From positions 122,396 to 186,395 of the forward strand of contig SSNU01000024.1 of the NCBI GenBank assembly GCA_012064415.1: a stretch of DNA of 64,000 nt, read 5' to 3'. Positions 47,401 through 59,400 of this stretch are shown one piece after another. The notes under the pieces are model-generated. The model was given only the letters and a program-made list of their open reading frames with translations, searched no databases and was not told the DNA's origin. Source of the DNA: Gyrodactylus bullatarudis (lineage: Eukaryota; Platyhelminthes; Monogenea; Gyrodactylidea; Gyrodactylidae). The position numbers were made by a program, and so were the translations under genes. The first letter of the stretch is position 1. Every line of letters begins with the position of its first letter.

Positions 47401-50400
47401 AACATGGATAACCCAATTGACCCCCATCAAAACAATTTTTTATTATAGAAACATCAGACCACATCAGATTCTTAATTGCTATTTTTATTATTATTTTTGT
47501 TATTACCAACACTGAATCAGTAATTAATACTCCTATCACTCAATGTACTCCTCAATTAACCACCTGTGACACAAAATGCACCATATCAACCAATTTACTC
47601 ACAAATCATGACAATAAGTGCCAATTAACCACATTGCATGCCAAAATTAATTTTTCATTCTTTCTTCAAAATATTCGCTCACTATTCTCCTGCTTTCATC
47701 AACTAAGAATACATATTATCAACACCCAATACGATTTCTACTGCTTAGCTGAAACCTGGCTTTCAGACAAAAACTTATCTAACAGTCTTCATATCAGCGG
47801 TTACAAACTAACTCGTTCAGACAGAATTGATGATCCTCATGGAGGTGTGCTCATATACTATCATAATAATATCACTATATCATCAGAAATGAGATTCAGT
47901 TTTCACGGAAATGAATTTCTAATCTTAAAAGCAACTAAACTTGGAAATTCTAAACGTATCAATATTGCCCTCCTGTACAGAAAGCCAAACACAAATTCCC
48001 TCACCGACACTGCACTAGCCAATCTTATCGATGATCTTATACGAGCCGACGATGATTTAATATTTCTCGGTGATATCAATATGCCCTATGAAAACTGGAA
48101 TAATCCAGTATCAGATATTGGCACTCTCCTACAAGCTCACAATCCCAAACAAATTTTATCTTCACCCACTAGAGGTCAAAACATTCTTGACTGCATTTTC
48201 ATGAACACTACAGTACTATCCTATTATTTAGAAATTCAAGAAATATATCCAACCAAAGATCATCTAGGAGTTTTCTGTATGATCGAAACCAATTCCGATG
48301 ATAATACGACGATTTTAAATACAAACGAATCAATCTACTACGATTTCACTGACTTCAATGTTTGGAGAACAATTACTGTTATGCCTCAAATTTCCTTGAT
48401 ACACGCAATATAATTGACTATTACAATCAAATGTACACCATTGCTACCACAAAAAAACGTAAAAGAAACTTAGATCATCTAGAATAAAAACTTAATAATC
48501 GTCTAGAAAATAAACTAAAAAATTCCTGCTCAATTACTCACGGGAGGAGAATTCTTGATGAAACACATGCCCAAATATCAACACTCACATCATTAACCTA
48601 TGCTCGGATTGAGAAAAACCTTAAGAATGAAATTAAACACAAACCTAAAATAAAGCCCGGCAATATTTTTCTCTGAAATCTAAAATAGGCTATTTTCAAC
48701 TAAACAAATATTTCAAGTTCTCTCAAAAGAACTGTGCCATCACTAATACAGATCCAAATATTATTCAACAAAATTTCATAAGAATTTTCAATTCATCAAC
48801 CCCAATTAACATCAATAACCTCACCCACAGCTCTTCATGTAACAAGTATAACAACTGTAACTTTATCTCATACTCTGAGTTCTTCAACATGATCTCCAAA
48901 CTGAAATTCAAAAACCGACGAGACATATTTAATATAAGTATAAACATACTACTAAACGGACACAAAACCTTCTTGAGTAACATATATAATTTATTTAAAG
49001 AGTCATTTAATAATAACTCAATCCCTGATGAATTTCTAACCACCAAAGTCATACCACTTCCGAAAAAAGAATCCACTGAATTCAGACCAATATCACTACA
49101 ATCTACATTCATGAGAATCATTGACTCTTTTCTATTTCTCCAGATAAGAAAAACAATTGATATTGCAGTGATTGACCCAAATCAACATGGCTTCTGCAAA
49201 GGAAGATCATGCGAAACCAACCTTTATCAATTTCTAAGTTACATTTCATATTTAAAAAGCAAGAATCATAAAATTGTTGTTGTATATATTGATCTTAGCA
49301 AAGCATTCGATAAAGTCTACTTTTCCACAATTCTTGAAGCCTGCCATAGACATGGAGTTTGCTCAAAACTACTTATGTACCTTGAGAACTATCTCACTAA
49401 CAGACAACAATTTGTGGAATGTAATAAGCAAAGGTCAGACTACCAGAAAATCTGCTCCGGAGTTCCTCAAGGATCAAGAGTTGGACCACTACTTTTTAAT
49501 ATAGTCTTTGCTGAAATCCAATCTTCAACATACAAAATCTTTAAATATGCCGACGACTTCAAAATAGTTTTTCATTTCAATAACACCTACGACTGCAACA
49601 TCATTAACTCTGAGTTATCAACTATAATGAATAAACTTAAGATGTTTGGATTAACTCCTAATATAGATAAATCATTCTACACAATACCAAATGAAACAGC
49701 AATTTTTGATTTGAACATATACATCAATGACCATAAAATCCTACCAACAGAACTTGTCAAAGACCTTGGAGTTACTTATTCATGGAAATTTGACTTTACT
49801 GATCACTACAATAATATAATTAATCAATTCATTAGAAGACTGATTCATATTCATAAATGTATCAAAATTGACGGTATGAAGGTTCTTCTCTTCAAAATAT
49901 ATGCTCGGCCAATAATTGAATATTGCTCTGCATTATGGAATCCCGAATGTGATAAATGGTCAAAGAAAATTCAGACTACATTTAGAAGATTCATACGCCG
50001 ACTCTCAAACCCATTCCAAACCGACCTAAAATTACCTAAAAACTGTTTAAGACAAAGAAGAGAACTGAAGACGCTCACCCTTATTAAATCTTCGCCACTA
50101 GTCTACTCCAATCGACAGGGACTACGCAATAATACCCCAGAATTTGGTCAAATGAAAAAGCTTGCCATATTTAATAGATGCAAAAATATTTTTAAAAAAC
50201 TAAATCGCTCAATTAAAAACTTGAACATATTAGAATTCAAAAAAGAAATTAGAAACGCTATAATATTATAAGAAGAATTATTTAATGTTTATAAAGATAA
50301 CATATGAATTGTTAAATAAATATATTATTATTATTATATTGTCACATTTTATTTAATCTTTATTTTCAGGTTCATATTCCTGAAAAATCATTATTTATAA

Positions 50401-53400
50401 AAACCTAATATATCATTTCAGTAAGGATAAAGGCAGTAGTAATAATTTTTAAATTTGAATAATGAATATTTTTCTCTAATTCTCATTAGTAACTTCAACT
50501 TACTAATAAAAACATCTGAAGTTCTCTGTGGTCCATCTTAAAAATAATATCGATAATTCCCTGCATATGATACTGATTATTGTTTTCATTAATTTACATT
50601 CATAATAAAAATTCTGAGGCTGACTAGCTAGAGAATATAAGAAAAAAATGAAAACCAATAATTTCGAGAGAGAAACTCTTTGATCTCTTTTTAGTTGAGC
50701 TACAGATAATTCCATGAGTAAAAAGGGGTTTGATGCCAGTTATAAGAATATAGCGCTTTTATTTCATGGCATACTCATCAGCTTTTACATGCCAGATTTA
50801 TATAAAGAAAATTGTGTACACAATATTGGTTTTAGCTCTCATTAGTTGTTCTCTGGTGCGTGTGTATAGTAATAACATAGACTCTTCGGAATATACATGT
50901 AAGAGTGATATATATCCCTATCACATTTGACTCTGTAATATGACTAATAGTAATAACAATAGAAATTATGTAAAAAGGGGTGGGTAGTGTTACTGTAATT
51001 GAAAGCACAAAGTAATGTGAAAATATGAGGTATGAATATAATGGTTACATCTGGGAAAAATATTTGGTGATCTTATTTTGTCCTATGTCATCGTCTGATC
51101 TGTTCCTTTTTCTTGGGGTTGATACAAGTGTTGGTTGCGAATTGGTCAGTGTTGGTCTTGGTAGTACCAGTGGTTTCACGAATTTCTTTTGGATACATAG
51201 ATTTGGCTTTTGTTTCTCTATGTATAATGCTTCAGCGGTTTGAGAGCTGCCACGTTTTTCCCTGCTCAAAATAAGAACCTCTAGAGATAAAACTATCCTT
51301 CAGCAAACTATATCTACCTCTGAATATATTGCTAAAAAGAATAGTTTAAATCAAAATAAATATATATCCACCTTGTAATGTTGAATCTTAGACAATAAGT
51401 CATAATAATAATTTTCTACCTCGATCAAGAAACTCTGTCATTTCTTCTAGTCAAAACCCACCCCCAGATATCACTGCGAGTACAAGCAACTAGAACTGGC
51501 ACTATAAATAATAAGTTTCCTTCTTTCTTGTTATCTAAAAATACTATTATCTCTCTTTCTCTACAAAATATAAGATCCTTATTTTCTGTCTATTTTCTTT
51601 CAAAATCAAGGTGAACAAATTGATCGCGTTAGACTTAAATCTATTGTCATTGATTCAGCTCTCGCGCTTAATCTCAAAAAGTTTAAGGCTTGCGATGATT
51701 ATTAACGGAAACTTCGAAAATCTGAAAATCTTCCGTATAGAAATGTAAGTTTTAATTCTAATGATAATTTTAATGATGTGAAAGACATTGTATTTAAAGT
51801 TGCTGCATTGTTAGAGCTAATTGACTATAAAGCTTCTTAGAACCACCTTATGAAAATATGCGAGAAGAACGGGTGGAAGTTTAGAAAGGTAAATTTATTC
51901 TAATAATATTTTTAGTCTTCTGGTGAGAAGAAAAGTGTTCCAATGCATTTAGTTGAAGACTTTTATATGAAACTACCAGAAAACATATATAACTTGGATG
52001 AAGATTGATCTGAGGTATTGTCTTTTCACAGCAAAGAGAGAATGGGAAGAGGTTACTGAAGGGACGATCATTAATTGTTTCGAAACAACAAAGTTTATTG
52101 TAAAAGATAGGAATGTTGTGAACTATCAAGCAATATTAGAGAAGATAAAATATATTATTTGATGATAATAACTTGGGCAGAACGCAATTTTTTAGGTTTA
52201 ACCCTAGATTGAAATCTCCCATTTGTACCAAAACCTCCATTAGCACGAATGAATTTCTCATTGAGGGGTTAAGCCTATGCTTATTCATTTCATATGAGAG
52301 GAGATTGAACTAGCCTTGGACTATTCTAAAAAATACTTAAACGTATTTAGAAAATTAAGAAAACGTATAATTATGCTCATGAAGGAACTATAAAAAGAGA
52401 TAAAAAAGTTTTCAGCAATCATAACTAAGCAATATTAGAGAAGATAAAATATATTAGAAACTTCTTAGAGCTTGAGAAAAGATATGGCTCTTTAGAAGTT
52501 CTCGAACATTAAAATACGAACTGGACAGTCAGACGAAACGCGTCTACATCTGCCAACGTGAGTTGAATATTATTTGACTCTCTTATGGAATTGACACTTG
52601 TTTATCCGAATTTCTAACATCTAGGTGTGAGAAGACAATCTCCATCAAGTTAGATTCACATGGATATAATAATAACCAATTACCACACTTTGCTAGTAGG
52701 TTTAATGTCTAAAAACACTGTAAGGAATCTAATTTTTTCCAAGCTTGTATAGGATTGGACTTGATATCAGCTAGAATACTAGTATCAAAGAGCGATTAGG
52801 AGCTTAGGAGTTGTAGATTGGTGCTGTTTTTAGATGGTCTAGAGGAGTGAAGAATTAAATCACTAAAAATTTAAAGTCGAAACCATTCCGAAAAAGAAAC
52901 GAAATAGCTGGAATAACCAAGGAGACGAATTTTGAGATGTCTGTTGTAGAGTAGATGAGAATGAGATGATCTGATGAGGGGACTTGATATACTCTGTCGA
53001 GATATAGGTCTGGAATGTCGGTAAATAGAAGGTCCAAATAAGAGCATGATGGTAGTCGAGTTGGTAAATTAGATAATTGTTTAAGGCTGAGAGAATTAAC
53101 AAAATCATATAATTGGCTTAGATAATCATATTGTTCTGGAGTGTAATTTGAGTAGTTGAAATTTCCACAAATTATAAGTGAGTTTCTACAAGGATTTAAA
53201 TTGGTTTTAAGTCAATTATGTCAGATTCAGATCGGGCGGTTACTGGAGGTGGATTGTAGACTGCAAATAATTGAATAAAGAGATCATTGATTCGGAGAGA
53301 AAAAGAGATCACGTTTGAAATGTCAGAGAAGCTTGAGAAATGAGAGACTGTTATATTGCTATGAATATATATGGCTACACCTTCTCCAGTACGAACTAGT

Positions 53401-56400
53401 CTATCGGATCTATAAAAGTTGAAATTGTCAATTTTAATTTAGAATCTGGAGTATTTGGTTTGAGCCATGATTCCGTGATGATTACAATCATTGGAGAGTA
53501 TTTGATAATGCTAGATTTAAGAATGAACATAGAGGTTAATATTGATCTAGCATTCCAAAGAAGAATCTTATTGAAAAAATTGAATACTCTTCGATTGATT
53601 AGAGATAGCCTGATCATCCAAGTAAGGTCGTTTGGAGTTTGGTTGATTTACCAATGTGGTTGGTGGTAATGTAGGTGGCGAAAGGATGTCCATAATCTCG
53701 GAGGAAGGTCCTGGAATGTTTGTTGGAGCAGGTTCTGAGATTGTGAGAGGAATTGGGACATCAGATTACACAATTGGTGCATGTTGAGATTCTTTACGTA
53801 CAAGCTGAGGTCGATGTCTAGAAACAATAATTCCCAGTGCATTGTGAATTTGGTTTAGCATTGGGGCAGTAATGAAAAAGTTCCCAGTGATTTTTGTGGT
53901 GAAGTTACCTTTATGATTCTTATGAGATTTTTAACAGAGTTGAAGAATCCGGGAGCATTCTTGACCAATACTTCGTCAATTTTAGTGGAAGTGATTTCAT
54001 CTATGCTATCGCTGTGAATAATTATGTGATGAGATTTTTTGATAATTTCTTTTGGACGAGTGATGTTATTAAACGGCTTGTGTTCACTGGCTACATCCCT
54101 ATATGTAGGTTTTTGAGAGATAACAGAAGGTGGTTTAACTTTGTTGATTGGAGCATTGGTAATGATACTTTGAAGAGATAGAGTATAATTAATATATTTC
54201 CTCATAAGTTCTTCACGTGACAGTTTAAGAAGCGCGCTGTAGGTTAGCATGATGAAAAAACCAAAAAATAACTTCTAAATATGTTAATACAATACCTTAC
54301 TAACCGTAGACAATTTGTTGCTTATGAAAACAATGATTCATTGCCTAAATTAATCACTTCAGGAGTTCCACAAGGTTTTAGAGTAGGCCCTCTACTATTA
54401 ATATTGCATTTTCAAAAATAAATGTTGAAGGAGCTAAGATTTTTAAGTATGCTGATGATATGATAATAGTCTTCAGTTTTGATGATGTTATCGATATAAA
54501 TCTTATAAACTCATAAAATCCCTTACTAATGATCTGTTAACTCTGAGGCTTAGCATAAATGAAAGTAAAACATAATACACGACTCCTTTCACAACAACTC
54601 CTATCAACAATAATATATGTATTAATTATTAATAATAAACCCCAAATTCACGGTTCGTGATTTAGGTGTTAAATACAATAATTTTCTTGATTTTACAGAG
54701 CATTATAAAGAAATCTACAGGTCTTTTATCACCAGATGTGTACAAATACACAAATGAAGGTGTTCTTATACAAAATGATGGCCCAAACTGTTGTCGAATT
54801 CTGCTCAGGATGTTGGAACCCGGAAAAAACTGAATGGTCCAAGAAGTTTCAGAAAGTTGCTTTTCAAAATAAACTATCTGCCCAGTACAGAAAACAACTT
54901 GGTCAACCTTCAGAATCAATCAGAATTCGAAGAGATATTAAAAGTCTTATACTAATTAGAAAATCCCTGAAGCCCCAAAGAATTCCCAGACTTAGAGAAC
55001 GCTACAGAATCGAGGGGCAATTAAAAAATCTAGCTATATTTAATCGATGTAAAAAGAACTTTGAAAAACTACCTAACTCTTTAAAAAGAAAAAACCTGAA
55101 AGAATTCATTGAAGGAATTAAGACCCGATTTATAAACTAAATAACAAAAAAAGACATACCTATTTATCTATCAACCCTTGCATGGAAAATGGGGGCAACT
55201 TTGAATTGGTATAACTTTAGTGTTTCACAATTTTTCTGTATGAATTTTAATATAGCTCCGAGATAAGAATAAAAAACAGTTTTTACTTAGTTTGAAGTTA
55301 TATCACATTTGGTCGTCGAGTTAGTGGCTATTTTTTGATTGGTAACACATTGGATAAATGAGGTCTAAAAGACCCCATACTGTTTCTTATTAAAAAAACA
55401 GGATTGTTTGGATAAAAAAACCAAATTTTTTGTATAGAATCATTATTTCATTTATGGAGAGAGGTAACTGACCTATTACTTTAGCTCTCGCTCTACAAGA
55501 ATAGCTTTTTCAAAATATTGTAACTGATGAAGAATTTCATGATAGCTTGGAAGAAGATCATCTAGAGTTTGAAAGTGATTCAGCAGACGATGAACAGGCA
55601 AATATTATCCCACCCAATTCAGCATATCTCTCTAAGTGTGGTGGAATTGTTTATTCGACCATATCAAGGTCAAACCCCTATTCACAATGTGGTCGATTTT
55701 ACCAGTGGACTTACTAAGATCTCAAAAAGATGCGTGAACCAAGCGGATTTCTTCTTTCTATTCATAAGTGATTATATCATTGAAAATGTTACCAAGTATA
55801 CAAATTTATACATGAGGAGCATGAATTGCAAAAACTCAGAATTTCAAAATGACGAAATTCGTAGGTGGATTGGAATATCTCTCTATTTTGGAGTTTGTAA
55901 GCAAAAGAATATGGAGCTGGAAGAACTGTGGGGAGATGAATTTGGAGCACAGATTGTCAAAGATTCAATGAGCTATTCAAGGTTTAAAATTATCAAAAAA
56001 TACATAAGATTTGATAATAAATCATTACGAAACATTGGTCAAAATAGAGATAAGCTTGCTCCAATAATGATGATATTCCAAGAGTTTATTTCAAATTGCA
56101 AGAAAGCATATATTCCCTCAGAGCAAATAACTACAGATGAGACCAATCCAAGACAAGTCAACTGAAGTTGATAATCCAATTAGTTCTCAATCTGCAATTA
56201 GTCTTGAAATTGTACCCGCTTCATGCCCAGTAACAACTACAGCTAAGGATGAAAATGCAAATCAAGAAAAGTCAACGGAAGTTGATAATCAAATTGATAC
56301 CCAACCTGTGATTATCACTGAATCCAAAAAGTGTGCAATTAAAAAACGAGGAGTCAAAAGAAAAAGATGTAGCGGGCAGTTACAACTAGATCCCTTTCTC

Positions 56401-59400
56401 AAGAAAAGACAATGAGCCCAGTGAAACCTTACCCCTCCTCCTTGTGATATTCTTTCAATTCCCATTTGTCCAATCAGAGGATTTTTAATTTTTCATTATT
56501 GTATGCATAAATATCTAGCCGGTGTAAGAGTCTGATGAGAACCGGTGAAATAAAAGCTTTATTACTCATTATTCCCTTGTCTTCGGTCCTCATAATGAAT
56601 TTCTCATTAAATTCAGAATTAAAGAAAGAAGAATTTCGGCAATATTTCAAAACAAAATAAGACGAATTGATCTGAAGTTGATTAATTTTTATTTGTTGGG
56701 ATTGAAAGTACAATTGAGATTGAAAGTGAAAATTCAGACAAGTCAACGGTAGTTGATAATCTAATTAAATCTCAACCTGTAATTAGCAGTATTCAAAGCA
56801 AAAAGAAGGCTGCACCTGTGATTATCAAAAGAATTATTTATTATATATATCTAGCCGGTGTAATAGTCTGACGAGATCCGGTGAAATATAAGCTTTATTA
56901 CTAAATATCCACTTGACTTCCAAATCCTCTAAATGAGTCTCTCATTTGAAACTAAAAATTAATTTTTAGATATTATTTATTATAATTAGATTAATTCTGG
57001 ATTAAGATGTTAAAAAATTTATACATCACTTCTACGAGGAATTTGTTTTTTGGTCATCTTATGGTAACGATTTTAGTTCGTTCGATAGATCAAGAAAAAT
57101 TACATTAGTATTCAATTTTTCATCATGATTGAATTTTTTATTATGAACTAAGAGGAAATTTTAAAAATTTCACAAGTGGAATTAATTTCAAAATCACGAA
57201 TCATCCTACCACGTCACAATGGAAAGCGCAACAAAAGAGTTGAGGAGGTTCACTAAATGTCTAAACGATTGTGTAATTCTTTTTCGATATTTTATTGAGA
57301 CCCCTCTTTCATTATTCACACTAAGGAATTTCTTTGCATAAAATAACAAATGATTTGTATAAAAATATTTATATCTTAGTATTCTTATTCAACTTACAAT
57401 GCTGACGATCAGAGGATCTAACTGGAGTATCTAAAAATGTTTATTAGTCGATTTTCATGCTCTATCACAGTTCTATTGATATTTGCTTCTATTTATTTCT
57501 CTGCATATTATCCATTTTCAAGTTATATAAAAAGAATACGATTATATGCAAGATTCAGTTATTCAGGTCTGTCAGCCCAATAGTTCTATTTGGGATTTAT
57601 GTGGAGGAGAAAACATTCATTTACTGATGAAAGTTCTGGTACTTACTGCGATTAAACGGTTGATCATCTAAAGTAAAAAACAATGACTAGTAATCACTTA
57701 AAAGTGAGAACGCTGAGGTTTTTATATAAAAATACATATTGTTAGTATTTAACTTACGATAGTTAAAGTTGCGGTCAGAAGATCTACCTGGTGTATCTAG
57801 AAATGTTGGTTATGCGAATTTCTAGTTCTATACCAGATCTCAAGAGCAGAGCATCACTTTTTTTGAATTAAAATCTCAAAAATATTCCTTTCTAATCCGA
57901 ATTCAGTTGAGATAATTAGTAATAATCAATTTAATGGGTAAATGTATCAATTATTTGCATAAATTACAAAGTACTTTCTAATTTTATTTTCGAGAAATCC
58001 TCTGTTTTAAGTTCATATCTATTCTAATTTCGAAAGAACCTCTTCCATTATCAGAGCTAGTTAAATAATCATAATGAAAAATAGTCATTCTTATCCCATT
58101 TGATCGAAATAATCAAAATCATGCTGCTCTGCTCATGATTAAGAATAGACGTCAATTTAAATTCATCCAAATTATTACTCACTGCGCGTGAACGCGTTTT
58201 CGTTTGAACGTACTGAAAATTTTTGAGAAGAAGTTTAAAAGATTTGAATTCATTGATCAAATTATTATTTATCCAAAATATGCATAAGAAAGAGTGATTG
58301 ATTTAACTAACTATAAGTAAAATTTCGATCCATAGTCAGTAGCGGTGCATCTGAAATTATAATATGTAAGCTGGATGTTTCCATAGAGAGGAATCATTTC
58401 TTATGTCTCAAAGTAAAACTTTATTAACTTACGGGGATTGATGAAACCAACTTGTTCCTCTGGATGAAATTCTCATGAATTTAAATAGTATCATTATTGC
58501 TCATGTCGTTATGAGTTAGTCTGAAAAAGGTTAACTGGAGATTGAGTTATCTTTTCAATATAAGAGATAATTTTTAATATAAGCAGGAAATCATATTTTA
58601 TTTTGCTATAGGTTTTGAAACTTATTATCTTTAATTCATTTTTTCATATTAAAAGAAGGAAATTTATATTCTGTTACCAATTCAATACACGGTGCAACAA
58701 AAAAAATCAGCCAGGCTGAATTTTAAGAATAGTTAACATTTCTTCACGATCCTGCTATTCCTCCTTTCACACAAAAAAACAATATTCAAGAGGGGTCACG
58801 TTCAAGGTTTTCAACCCTTTACTTTTTTCTTTGATTTTATCACTAAATTAATGGGGCCTCGATATTTAGATTAATGTATGATTTTTACTAATATTAAAAT
58901 CTCGTACAATGAGTAATACTCATTTAGTATTCAATTAAGCGAGCAGAGTAGACCTTTTCTTTTATTTTTTACCATGATCATATTACCTCTCTATATTTTT
59001 GATTACCGTCATAAAAAGCATCTTACTCCTGAAGAAAGATATTATCAATAACTTTGCCAGAGAAGCCTGAAGTACTTGATTATAAAATTGAGAAAGAAAA
59101 GATCAATTCTAATGAATGAATAAATTTCATGTTACCTAAAAAATACTTTACTACATAGCCTAGACTTGATGAGGATGAAAAGTTGGATATAACAATACTC
59201 AAATTCTATTGGTTGTTGGTTTTCCTGCGCATTATTGGTCAACCTGAAGAGGAGCAGAGAGGTATAAATATAAATTTAGTAGGAAAGAAAATAATCCAGT
59301 GAGCCGACATGTGTAATACACATTGTGTATGCCTGAAAGTACTTATTTCTCCAATTATCAGGCATCCCATAGATTAATATGATCCAGCATTAAAGAGGAA

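Larger units (their letters stand above)
46950..50340 (+). mobile_element. Non-LTR retrotransposon (Jockey/CR1-like), nearly complete
   Basis: The element comprises ORF1, the ORF2 endonuclease and reverse transcriptase, and a 3' end with a (TTA)n tail at 50320-50335 instead of poly(A). The 5' end could not be fixed. Confidence 0.8.
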
